A stretch of DNA of 64,000 nucleotides from Bacillus sp. CHD6a. Its GTDB lineage: Bacteria > Bacillota > Bacilli > Bacillales > Bacillaceae_I. Below are positions 26,236-33,774 of this stretch, one piece after another (the first letter of the stretch is position 1; each line of letters opens with the position of its first letter). Both the position numbers and the translations under genes were made by a program. Location of the stretch: NCBI RefSeq assembly GCF_001293645.1, contig NZ_LBMD01000025.1, positions 1 to 64,000 on the forward strand, in the 5' to 3' direction. Below the pieces are notes generated by a model. The model made no database searches and was not told the origin of the DNA. It worked only from the letters and a program-made list of their open reading frames with translations.

Positions 26236-26895
26236 ATGCAAACAATACTGGTCACAGGTGCCGGTACAGGTCTTGGAAAAGAATTAGCACTGTCATATGC
26301 GAAAACTGGCCACACAATTATCTTGACTGGTAGAAGGTTAGGCCCCTTGGAAGCTGTAAAAGAAGAAATCTTATCTATGGGAGCAAAGGCCTTCGCCTAC
26401 CAAATGGATATCAGCAGTTTAGATAATGTTAAACAGACGGTAAGGAAGATTACCTCCAAACATACTGTAGACTACTTACTAAACAATGCTGGTGCAGGAT
26501 GCTTCGGTTCGTTAACTAATTTAGATGATGGAGAGATTGTAACAGCCATTCAGACGAACGTACTTGGGACCATTTTTTTGACGAAAGAATTAGTTCCTCA
26601 TTTGTTAAAACAGGAGAATAGCAAAATCATGAACATTATCTCCACTGCCGGTCAAAAAGGAAAAGTGAATGAGAGCGTCTATGTTGCAAGTAAATTTGCA
26701 GTCCGAGGCTTTACCGAGAGCCTGCAAAAAGAATTAGAAGGAAAGATCCATGTCATCGCAACCTATATGGGCGGAATGGATACGCCCTTTTGGGATGAAA
26801 CTAATCATATAAAGGACAAGTCCAGGTTGAAATCTCCTAGAGAAGTCGCTGAGATGATTGTTGCTCAGGATGACCAGTTGGAGATACAGATATGA
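26236..26895 (+). CDS. Short-chain dehydrogenase/reductase
   Basis: A 219-residue classical SDR. It has the TGAGTGLGKELA cofactor motif at residues ~6-17, NNAGAG near 80-85, and the catalytic Ser in ISTAGQKG and YVASK (Tyr-x3-Lys). It is slightly short because the C-terminal part after PFWDETN is compact. GAAGGTGA precedes ATG 26236; a GTG three codons upstream is less likely. It occupies the place of yfhI between yfhH and recX. The substrate is unknown. Confidence 0.9.
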   Translation: MQTILVTGAGTGLGKELALSYAKTGHTIILTGRRLGPLEAVKEEILSMGAKAFAYQMDISSLDNVKQTVRKITSKHTVDYLLNNAGAGCFGSLTNLDDGEIVTAIQTNVLGTIFLTKELVPHLLKQENSKIMNIISTAGQKGKVNESVYVASKFAVRGFTESLQKELEGKIHVIATYMGGMDTPFWDETNHIKDKSRLKSPREVAEMIVAQDDQLEIQI

Positions 26896-26899
26896 TTAA

Positions 26900-26943
26900 A
26901 AAGCAGCCGCTAGGAGCCAAGTCTCTCCCATGCGGCTGCTTTT
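26900..26943 (+). terminator. Terminator of the SDR gene
   Basis: AGCAGCCGC / GCGGCTGCT, a 9-bp stem with a 21-nt loop followed by TTTTA, lies right after the stop. Confidence 0.8.
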
Positions 26944-27025
26944 ATATTTGAGAAACATAAGTAACTTCTGCCTCTAAAGTTAATTGTATTACCATTTTGA
27001 ATAGCCCTTCTACCATTGATTAAAG

Positions 27026-27826
27026 TTAATTACCCTCATTTTCCTCCAACCACCGGTCTATAAGATCCATTCCAAACCCCTTTCTATACAGTGCCCCCTT
27101 CATCTTCATCTTATATTCGTACCCCTCAAGCCCTGCATACTTTCGGTGGTATTTTTCCGCTTGTTTTACAATTGCCTCCCACTCTTCTGATGTATCTTCC
27201 TCAAGTTCCGCCTCTTCCACTGCTGTTTGGATGACGGAAAAAGCATATCCCTTTCTCACTAATGCTTGCTCAACTTTTTGAATCATGATTTTAAAAGAGT
27301 CTTTTTTATATTTTGGTGCATATTTCAACACAAGCTTTATCGCATGCTCAAGCTCTGTCTCCTGGCTATACTCCGATTCAAGCACCTCAACAATAATATC
27401 CTTTCTCACACCCTTTTCAAGCAATTCCTGTTCCATCACGCCTCGGCCCTTTAAAGTAGTGTTCACCTGCGTCCTTACGTATGCATTGGCAAATTCCCTG
27501 TCATTTAAATAGCCCTGCTCCTTTAGTTTCACGATAATCTCTTTACTTATAAATGGTTCATATTCTTTTTCTTTTAGGTAATCCTCTATTTCTTTTTCCG
27601 TTCTCATTCGAAAAGAAAGATAGTGGACCGCAGCATTATATGCTTTATTGATTTGATCGCTGTAGAGGATTTCTTCTATATCCAACTCATCTAGTTCCTT
27701 GCCTTTTACTAGCTGGAATTTCAATAGCGTCGCTTCGTACACAGCAAACGCGTACTCCTCATCCAAGAAAATATTGAATCTTTCCTTGTTTTTTTGCTGT
27801 ACCGATATTTTGGTTATTTTACGCAT
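27026..27826 (-). CDS. recX: Recombination regulator RecX
   Basis: A 266-residue protein of three-helix repeats typical of the long Bacillus RecX. The central RMRTEKEIEDYLKEKEY and LNDREFANAYVRTQ are the family's conserved repeat signatures. It modulates RecA filament assembly and disassembly in the cytosol. I chose ATG 27826 (MRKITKISVQQ) because GGAGTGAG lies ~8 nt upstream; the upstream in-frame start at 27853 lacks an SD. It matches yfhG (recX) beside yfhF. Confidence 0.93.
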   Translation of the reverse strand: MRKITKISVQQKNKERFNIFLDEEYAFAVYEATLLKFQLVKGKELDELDIEEILYSDQINKAYNAAVHYLSFRMRTEKEIEDYLKEKEYEPFISKEIIVKLKEQGYLNDREFANAYVRTQVNTTLKGRGVMEQELLEKGVRKDIIVEVLESEYSQETELEHAIKLVLKYAPKYKKDSFKIMIQKVEQALVRKGYAFSVIQTAVEEAELEEDTSEEWEAIVKQAEKYHRKYAGLEGYEYKMKMKGALYRKGFGMDLIDRWLEENEGN

Positions 27827-27934
27827 TTCTGTTCTCACTCCGTTTCTTAGCACATTGCGCCGTATTAAATAAAGGATAATTAGGGAAAAGAACTAATATA
27901 GTATGTAAGATATTCTCTATGGAGGGTGATATAG

Positions 27935-28846
27935 ATGAAAATTGCCATTGCTGGCGGTACGGGGCTTGTTGGTCAAGCTCTGACAGACCATTTAATTGAT
28001 AAAGGGCATTCCATTTTTATTCTAACGCGAAACACATCGAATAAAAAGGAAAAAGCAAATGTCACCTATGTTGAGTGGCTAAAAGAATCTTCCACTCCAG
28101 AAACAAGTTTAGATGGAATGGATGCTTTTGTGAATCTAGCAGGCGAGTCAATCAACAGTGGCCGCTGGACAGAAGAACAGAAAAAGAAAATTATCGAGAG
28201 CCGCATCTCTTCCACGAAAGAAATAAATAGAATTATCGGCTTAATGGAAAATAAACCGGAAGTGTTGGTGAACGCAAGTGCTGTTGGCTTTTACGGGACT
28301 TCAGAAACGAAAACATTCACCGAGGAGGATACAACTCCTGGATCTGATTTTCTTGCTTCTACCGTTTATGCTTGGGAAAAAGAAGCGGTGCAAGTAAAGA
28401 AAGAAGGGGTCCGTACCGTCTTTGCACGTTTCGGGATTATTTTGGATAACGAAGAAGGTGCACTACCTAGAATGATGCTTCCATATAAAATGTTTGTTGG
28501 TGGAAAAATCGGCTCAGGTGAACAGTGGATGTCTTGGGTGCATATTAAAGACGTAGTTGGCGCTATTTCTTTTAGCTTGGAAAATATTGCGGTAGAAGGA
28601 CCACTGAATGTAGTCGCACCACATCCGAAACAAATGAAAGACTTCGGAAAAACGCTTGGAAAAGTAATGGGCCGTCCACACTGGTTTCCAACACCAAGTA
28701 TCGCTTTGAAGGTGGCGCTTGGAGAAATGAGTGTGCTCGTTTTGGAGGGCCAAAAGGTATTACCAGTAAAATTAGAAGATAAGGGCTATAATTTTTTATT
28801 TTCCCATCTTGATGACGCTCTGTCCGACATATTACAATCAAAGTAA
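27935..28846 (+). CDS. yfhF: YfhF, SDR39U1/DUF1731 epimerase-family protein
   Basis: A 303-residue extended SDR with a Rossmann motif at the extreme N-terminus (GGTGLVGQAL), NLAGESI around residue 67, SAVGFYG near 113 and a C-terminal DUF1731 region ending ...ALSDILQSK. It is probably a NAD(P)-binding oxidoreductase or epimerase of unknown substrate. The SD GGAGGGTG is strong. It is divergent from recX as in B. subtilis and 23 bp upstream of the amidohydrolase gene, so the two may be cotranscribed. Confidence 0.92.
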   Translation: MKIAIAGGTGLVGQALTDHLIDKGHSIFILTRNTSNKKEKANVTYVEWLKESSTPETSLDGMDAFVNLAGESINSGRWTEEQKKKIIESRISSTKEINRIIGLMENKPEVLVNASAVGFYGTSETKTFTEEDTTPGSDFLASTVYAWEKEAVQVKKEGVRTVFARFGIILDNEEGALPRMMLPYKMFVGGKIGSGEQWMSWVHIKDVVGAISFSLENIAVEGPLNVVAPHPKQMKDFGKTLGKVMGRPHWFPTPSIALKVALGEMSVLVLEGQKVLPVKLEDKGYNFLFSHLDDALSDILQSK

Positions 28847-28869
28847 TGACAGAAAATTAGGAGTCTTCT

Positions 28870-29997
28870 ATGGGAATAGTAATGTTTCGAAACGCAACGG
28901 TGTATCCTGTCACATCAGCCCCCCTTTATCATGCGGATGTGATAACTGAAAATAGAAAAATAAAAGCGATTGGCAAAGGATTAGCCGTTCCCGAAAACGG
29001 GAAAGTGATAGAATGTAATGAAAAATATCTATTTCCTGGGTTTATTGATGTCCATACCCATCTTGGCTTATATGATGAAGGAACTGGTTGGGCAGGCAAT
29101 GATGCCAATGAGACTGTCGAACCTTTAACCCCCCATATCCGCGCACTAGACGGGGTTCACCCTTTTGACCCAGGATTCCAGGATGCTATTCAGTATGGAA
29201 TTACGACTGTCCACGTTATGCCCGGAAGTGCGAATGTAATTGGAGGAACCACGTCAGTCATAAAAACACATGGTGTGAACATTTCTAAAATGATTATTCA
29301 AGAAACTGCTGGGTTGAAGGTAGCTTTTGGTGAAAATCCTAAACGAATCCACAGCCAGGGAAATAAGGATTCCATTACCCGAATGGGCATTATGGGGATG
29401 CTTCGCGAAGCCTTTTATCAGGCAAAATATTACGACAACCCGGAAAACCTTCGGGTAAAACCAATTATCATGGCTCTTGAGCAAAAAATTCCAGTTCGCA
29501 TCCACGCTCACAGGGCAGATGATATCATGTCAGGCGTCCGTTTCGCAGAAGAATTCAATTTGCGCTTTACAATCGAGCATTGTACAGAAGGACATCTGAT
29601 TGCAAATGAATTGAGAGGCAGAAACATGAAAGTCTGCGTTGGTCCAACGATGACGAGGAGATCAAAAATTGAATTGAAAAACAAGAGCTGGAAAACTTAT
29701 CAGGCATTATCAGAAGCAGGCGTGGAGGTTTCCATCACAACTGACCATCCTTATACCCCTGTCCAATACTTAAATATGTGTGCGGCTTTGGCGGTGAGGG
29801 AAGGGTTAGATGAACAAAAAGCATTAGAGGGAATAACCATCACTGCGGCTAAAAACCTTAATGTTGCAGACCGTGTCGGGAGTATAGAAACTGGCAAAGA
29901 TGCGGACTTGGTACTATGGTCTCATCACCCATTTCAATTTCTCGCAAAGCCTGTCATGACAATGGTTGAAGGTGAAATAATTTACCAAAAAAATTAA
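28870..29997 (+). CDS. Amidohydrolase (imidazolonepropionase-like)
   Basis: A 375-residue metal-dependent amidohydrolase. It has an N-terminal beta-sandwich, then the metal site VDVHTHLG (His-x-His), MPGSANVIGGTTSVIKTHG, RIHAHRADD, IEHCTEGH, the catalytic Asp in TTDHPYTP and the C-terminal NLNVADRVGSIETGKDADLVLW. The overall pattern resembles imidazolonepropionase/YtcJ-like proteins annotated as amidohydrolase in Bacillaceae. The hut genes are absent nearby, so the substrate is open. The start is ATG with TTAGGAG 6 nt upstream. Confidence 0.9.
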   Translation: MGIVMFRNATVYPVTSAPLYHADVITENRKIKAIGKGLAVPENGKVIECNEKYLFPGFIDVHTHLGLYDEGTGWAGNDANETVEPLTPHIRALDGVHPFDPGFQDAIQYGITTVHVMPGSANVIGGTTSVIKTHGVNISKMIIQETAGLKVAFGENPKRIHSQGNKDSITRMGIMGMLREAFYQAKYYDNPENLRVKPIIMALEQKIPVRIHAHRADDIMSGVRFAEEFNLRFTIEHCTEGHLIANELRGRNMKVCVGPTMTRRSKIELKNKSWKTYQALSEAGVEVSITTDHPYTPVQYLNMCAALAVREGLDEQKALEGITITAAKNLNVADRVGSIETGKDADLVLWSHHPFQFLAKPVMTMVEGEIIYQKN

Positions 29998-30031
29998 CAA
30001 AAAAGTTGTTTCTTTTTTAAATAAAATCGAG

Positions 30032-30062
30032 TATGATACGTAGGTAAACAAAATTAAATCAA
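30032..30062 (+). promoter_or_regulatory. Probable promoter of the GNAT leader transcript
   Basis: TATGAT (30032-30037) is a good -10. The best -35 at 17 bp is TTTCTT, with TTGTTT at a 20-bp spacing. Transcription would start near 30044, giving a ~185-nt untranslated leader. Confidence 0.45.
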
Positions 30063-30230
30063 CTAACAATTGTGTTTAAATGTTAGGGAAGGCAAATGGT
30101 GCGCCACCAGTTAAACTGGTTCTAGTGGGTTCGATTCCCACCCCGAAATTTTTTGTAATTTAAAAAATTTCGAGGGTGGGCCAGTCTTCACGTGAACGTG
30201 ACAGTTCTGCCCTCAATTGGAGGGTTAGAC
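30063..30230 (+). ncRNA. tRNA-like structured leader before GNAT gene
   Basis: Bases 30082-30148 fold as a cloverleaf. Acceptor: GTTAGGG with CCCGAAA, 5 of 7 paired. Linker: AA. D-arm: GGC/GCC with a 9-nt loop containing GG. Position 26: A. Anticodon arm: CCAGT/ACTGG with only a 3-nt loop TAA. Variable region: TTCTA. T-arm: perfect, GTGGG/CCCAC with loop TTCGATT. Competing pairings are 30063-30068 with 30081-30086, and an 18-bp hairpin 30137-30154 with 30162-30180 (one bulged A). CCCTC (30210-30214) can pair with GAGGG at the SD (30220-30224) or with GAGGG at 30172-30176. Confidence 0.7.
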
Positions 30231-30794
30231 ATGCTCAAAAAACGTGATTTCCAAGAATCTCAAACTCTTTATGAGTTAATGGTGCACCCTGAAGTCTTCC
30301 CTTTTGTGCGTCATAAAGCGTATTCCTACGATGAGTTTCTTTTCCTTACAAAACAAACCATCGAAGCGGAAGAACGCGGAGAATTGATTTCACGTACCAT
30401 TCTTGATGAGTGGGGCACTCCAATTGGAACAATCAATCTCTTCGATGTGCAAGATGGAGCAGGTTTCCTCGGCACTTGGCTCGGCAAACCATACCATGGC
30501 AAAGGCTACAACCAACCTGCCAAGGATCAATTTTTCGAGGAACTGTTTTACGAACTCGACATTAAATCCATTTTCATGCGTATCCGCAAAGTAAATGTTC
30601 GTTCCACAAAAGCAGCGGAAAAATTACCTTATGTCGTTTTAGCAAATGAAACGCGCAAAAGCCTGCTGGATGAAATCAACGGCGGAGAAGATATCTACAA
30701 TCTTTATGAAATCTCCCGCGACCAATATACTCTATACAAACTCCGCACCGGACACGAAGTGCTGCACGAAGAGCATCAGTTGAAGGAAGCATAA
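30231..30794 (+). CDS. GNAT-family N-acetyltransferase
   Basis: A 187-residue RimJ/RimL-like GNAT protein. The acetyl-CoA-binding segment is seen as FLGTWLGKPYHGKGYNQPAKDQFFEELF (Gly/Lys-rich loop and helix), with R(K/I)RKVNVRSTKAAEKL as the conserved C-terminal helix pattern. ATG 30231 has GGAGGG 6 nt upstream; an upstream in-frame GTG at 30192 falls within the structured leader. Some GNATs act on ribosomal proteins or on aminoacyl-tRNAs; which applies here is not visible. The tRNA-like leader makes the latter worth testing. Confidence 0.85.
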   Translation: MLKKRDFQESQTLYELMVHPEVFPFVRHKAYSYDEFLFLTKQTIEAEERGELISRTILDEWGTPIGTINLFDVQDGAGFLGTWLGKPYHGKGYNQPAKDQFFEELFYELDIKSIFMRIRKVNVRSTKAAEKLPYVVLANETRKSLLDEINGGEDIYNLYEISRDQYTLYKLRTGHEVLHEEHQLKEA

Positions 30795-30801
30795 TAAATT
30801 T

Positions 30802-30836
30802 ACGCCTGCCCAATGTTTTGGGTGAGGCGTTTTTTA
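30802..30836 (+). terminator. Terminator of the GNAT gene
   Basis: ACGCCTGCCCAA / TTGGGTGAGGCGT, a long stem with one mismatch and a 4-nt loop, is followed by TTTTT. Confidence 0.88.
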
Positions 30837-30897
30837 GTATATTTTCCCACATTCTAGTTAAAACTGATGGTATGCAATTATGAAGGAGGGGTTCTTG

Positions 30898-31020
30898 ATG
30901 AATGATAAAAAACGTCGTGAAAAGGCAAAGACAACATTAAGCAAAACACAGGAAGTTACCTACTCTCGTGAGTTTAAAATGGCGGATCGTGTTGGGGGAT
31001 ATACGGAGAGACGCCGGTAG
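30898..31020 (+). CDS. yfhE: YfhE-family small protein
   Basis: A 40-residue, very basic peptide (MNDKKRREKAKTTLSKTQEV, then TYSREFKMADRVGGYTERRR). The SREF...ADR.GGYT signature is that of the YfhE family. AAGGAGGGG precedes the ATG by 7 nt. It lies between yfhF and yfhD as in B. subtilis. The function is unknown. Confidence 0.82.
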   Translation: MNDKKRREKAKTTLSKTQEVTYSREFKMADRVGGYTERRR

Positions 31021-31045
31021 TCCTAATGAAAAAATATGACTTACA

Positions 31046-31097
31046 GTAAACGTGCCTTCATCCATCTTCTTGGAACTTGATGAAGGCACGTTTTTTA
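31046..31097 (+). terminator. Terminator of yfhE
   Basis: ACGTGCCTTCATC / GATGAAGGCACGT, a perfect 13-bp stem with a 16-nt loop, is followed by TTTTTTA. Confidence 0.9.
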
Positions 31098-31290
31098 TGT
31101 TTTACCGAATCGGGCAATTTGAGAAATCCCGAGATCCCCTCTCTTTAATAGAACTTCAAACTCCCATCTTCCTCTCCAACATCTCCCTCACATCACCGTC
31201 CTCTTCTCAGGTTAACCTATTTATGAAGACATAAAGGAACAACAAGCGTATGTACCTTCTGTCTATCACATATTCTTAGGAGGGTTTCGA

Positions 31291-31488
31291 ATGGGACGTT
31301 CACGCGGACATCAATCAGGTGGCAAGAACAAATCATCACTTCCACAAGTACCTAAGAACATGAAAATAGCTGCACAAGATACAGAATTCGGGAAAGAGCA
31401 ACATGCGGACAATGAGATTCTAGAAGCACAAGCTCGCGCATCAGCAGCTGGAATTAAACGAAACAGTAAAAAAGATACCTTTAGATAG
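31291..31488 (+). CDS. yfhD: YfhD-family small protein
   Basis: A 65-residue protein, MGRSRGHQSGGKNKSSLPQV..., with a basic N-terminus, an LPQVPKNMK core, and an acidic-to-basic C-terminal helix (NEILEAQARASAAGIKR). It matches the YfhD family. TTAGGAGGG is at good spacing. This ends the conserved yfhD-ygxA block. The function is unknown. Confidence 0.85.
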   Translation: MGRSRGHQSGGKNKSSLPQVPKNMKIAAQDTEFGKEQHADNEILEAQARASAAGIKRNSKKDTFR

Positions 31489-31502
31489 TTCCACATTTTT
31501 GC

Positions 31503-31541
31503 CGGGTATGATCAAAAAGGTCATGCCCAGTTTTCTATTTA
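31503..31541 (+). terminator. Terminator of yfhD
   Basis: GGGTATGATC / GGTCATGCCC arms with a 5-nt loop are followed by AGTTTTC. The stem includes one G-U pair. Confidence 0.7.
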
Positions 31542-31580
31542 TACTAATATAAATTAATCGCTAAATTGCGAATAATTTTA

Positions 31581-31620
31581 TGTGGATAAATTTTCAGAAT
31601 GTTGTTGATAATGTGGATAA
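31581..31620. promoter_or_regulatory. Cluster of three DnaA boxes
   Basis: TGTGGATAA at 31581-31589 and 31612-31620 are perfect DnaA boxes (reverse complement TTATCCACA). TGTTGATAA at 31603-31611, with one mismatch, abuts the third. All are in the same orientation in the 290-bp gap before the gluconate-kinase-like gene. No AT-rich unwinding element or origin genes are adjacent, so this is not oriC. Confidence 0.75.
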
Positions 31621-31828
31621 GTGTGTGTATATCCCGTCTATCAAGGAAATTGACTGTGCACAACTGCAAATAAACATGACTTTAGAACCACAAAACATAA
31701 AGAATTACATTACCCAATACCTATTTCGAAATAATTCTAATCTTTTCCAACCTCCTAACATTTGTTTGATATCAACTACTCCAACGATTAAAATAAAGAT
31801 ACTATTATAAAGCGAGGTGTGGCCCACA

Positions 31829-33337
31829 ATGAGTAACTATATGATTGGACTGGAGATCGGCACCTCTACAACCAAATCTGTCATTTTCAATAGAGATGGA
31901 GAGGTGGTTTCCGAGTCAGAACATGCCTATTCTACCTACCGTCCAAAACCTAGTTATTCGGAACAAAATCCCATGGAGATAGAGAGTGCTGCACGACTGG
32001 CCGTCTCCACTTCTATTCGTAAATTAAAAATCGCTCCACACGATATTATTGGTCTAAGTATTTCGGCTCCTATGCATAGTTTGATCTGTATTGATGATAA
32101 TAACGAACCCATCTCTCCCATGATAACTTGGGCTGACGGCAGAAGCTATCCACAAGCTGCCATTATAAAGGAGTCTTACGGCCAAGACCTATATGAGCAA
32201 ACTGGAACGCCGATTCATCCCATGTCACCTTTTGTGAAGCTTGTTTGGATGAAAGAGAATCAATATACACCGTATTATGAGGCAACTCGCTTTGTTTCTA
32301 TAAAAGAATATATTTTATATAAATGGTGCAGGACGTGGCAAGTAGATTATTCTATTGCCTCTGCGACCGGACTATTCAACATTCATACACTCCGTTGGGA
32401 TGAAGAAGCGCTTGCCATTGCGGGAGTAAATGAATCTCAGCTCTCAAAAGTGGTTCCATGTACCACACAAGTCGGCCCACTTACAGAAAATATCGCAAAA
32501 GAAATGTCACTACATACATTTACCCCCATTATTATTGGGGCAAGTGGCGGTGTGCTAGCCAATATTGGGGTTGGAGCTACAGAAGAAGGAGAAACGGCAT
32601 TAACGATTGGTGGCAGTGGGGCTATTCGAAGATTCACCACCCAGAAAACGATTGACGCAGAACAACGTACCTTTCAATATGCGTTTACGAAAGAAAGTCG
32701 TATCGTCGGCGGTGCAACCAACAATGGTACGATTCTCATGCAGTGGCTAGCAAGACAATTCTCTTCCTTAACAAAAAAGGAAACGGTAGAAGTGTCTGAT
32801 CTTGAAACACTTGCTGCAACTTCAAGCGCAGGAGCTAACGGGCTATTTTTCCTGCCATATCTGAATGGAGAACGTGCGCCAAAATGGAACGCTAAAGCAA
32901 AGGGGGGGTGGATGGGCCTTACCCTTTCGCACACAAGTGCAGACATGATTCGCAGCGTGATGGAAAGTGTAATCTTCAACATGTATGAGATTCATGAAAA
33001 ACTTCACGAACACACACATCCTATAAAAAAACTGGTGGTCAGTGGTAGCTATGCTCAATCACCTCTATGGGTTCAGATGACAGCAGATATTTTTCGCAAA
33101 ACGGTCATCTTACCGGAAAGTACCCATGCTACTGCGTGGGGTGCTGCCTGGTTTGGTATGTTTGCCCTAGGAGAAGTGAAGTCCCTTGAAGCGATTAAAT
33201 CATCAATTCCAATTAAGCATGAGGTATTGCCTACTGTTCGTAATGTGGCCATGTACGAAGAATATTACCATCTCTACCGTGAGCTATATAATAAAAATAA
33301 ACCGTTATTTGCAGAAATCGACCGTTTGCAATATTGA
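31829..33337 (+). CDS. FGGY-family carbohydrate kinase, gluconokinase-like
   Basis: A 502-residue FGGY kinase. The phosphate-1 motif GLEIGTSTTKSVIF is at the N-terminus, with MHSLICID, ITWADGRS, the adenosine-site GASGGVLANIGVGA and TIGGSGAIR, GERAPKWNA, and VSGSYAQSP near the C-terminus. Similarity is strongest to gluconate kinase (GntK) among family members I can recall, but xylulokinase-like function cannot be excluded. No gntR, gntP or gntZ is adjacent. I chose ATG 31829 with GAGGTG 9 nt upstream over an upstream GTG. It is followed by a repeat element. Confidence 0.85.
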   Translation: MSNYMIGLEIGTSTTKSVIFNRDGEVVSESEHAYSTYRPKPSYSEQNPMEIESAARLAVSTSIRKLKIAPHDIIGLSISAPMHSLICIDDNNEPISPMITWADGRSYPQAAIIKESYGQDLYEQTGTPIHPMSPFVKLVWMKENQYTPYYEATRFVSIKEYILYKWCRTWQVDYSIASATGLFNIHTLRWDEEALAIAGVNESQLSKVVPCTTQVGPLTENIAKEMSLHTFTPIIIGASGGVLANIGVGATEEGETALTIGGSGAIRRFTTQKTIDAEQRTFQYAFTKESRIVGGATNNGTILMQWLARQFSSLTKKETVEVSDLETLAATSSAGANGLFFLPYLNGERAPKWNAKAKGGWMGLTLSHTSADMIRSVMESVIFNMYEIHEKLHEHTHPIKKLVVSGSYAQSPLWVQMTADIFRKTVILPESTHATAWGAAWFGMFALGEVKSLEAIKSSIPIKHEVLPTVRNVAMYEEYYHLYRELYNKNKPLFAEIDRLQY

Positions 33338-33422
33338 CGATTTCAAGAATAATCGGGCAAATACGTCTGTTCCTTTTAAAGCTAAAAACTTTTGACGATT
33401 CTTTAATCGCCGCTGTTGATTT

Positions 33423-33635
33423 AGCCACTGAAAAAGACATTGATTTTGAAATTTTATAAAACACCGCTGTTGATTTCCGCAAATGGCTTCGCTTTCCTAG
33501 GGGCTGACGTGAGCCTCCTCGGCTACGCCTGCGGGGTCTCCACCTAGCGCTATCTCCCTCAGGAGTCTACGCCATTTCCTCCAATCACCAGCTAGGAAGC
33601 ATAATAAACTTTACGTTATCAGTTTTTCAGTGGCT
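33423..33635. mobile_element. MITE-like inverted-repeat element, copy B
   Basis: A 213-bp element with ends AGCCACTGAAAAAG / TTTTTCAGTGGCT and the same inner GCTGTTGATT core as copy A. On its right is the right end of a type 2 repeat (GGACCGCCCGCAGGCAAGCG...GGAACGGAAATCAAC, to about 33703). On the left only GTTGATTT of that repeat remains. There is no clear target duplication. Confidence 0.78.
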
Positions 33636-33703
33636 TCGGCGCAAGCAGAGAAGGCTCATGGACCGCCCGCAGGCAAGCGAAGCGCCTGGAACGGAAATCA
33701 ACC
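33636..33703. repeat. Right half of a type 2 interspersed repeat
   Basis: AAGGCTCATGGACCGCCCGC through GGAACGGAAATCAAC matches the right end of the split repeat at 16285-16343 and, inverted, the repeat at 57833-57952. The left half is mostly absent. Confidence 0.65.
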
Positions 33704-33729
33704 GCATCATTTAATTTTATATCATTTAA

Positions 33730-33770
33730 GAGAAAGAGCTAGCAGTCCTGTTGACTGCTAGCTCTTTTTT
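33730..33770 (-). terminator. Terminator of the NhaC-family gene
   Basis: An AAAGAGCTAGCAGTC / GACTGCTAGCTCTTT stem, 15 bp with a 5-nt loop, lies directly after the stop on the minus strand. Its long A/T tails allow bidirectional use. Confidence 0.88.
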
Positions 33771-33774
33771 CACC

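Noticed and set aside
30082-30148. A functional tRNA gene
   Set aside because: The anticodon loop would be only 3 nt (or 7 nt with mismatched stem pairs, reading UAA), two acceptor positions mismatch, position 8 is not U, and no CCA follows; better described as tRNA-like.
31581-31620. Chromosomal origin of replication
   Set aside because: Only three boxes, no dnaA/dnaN neighbours and no obvious AT-rich unwinding region.
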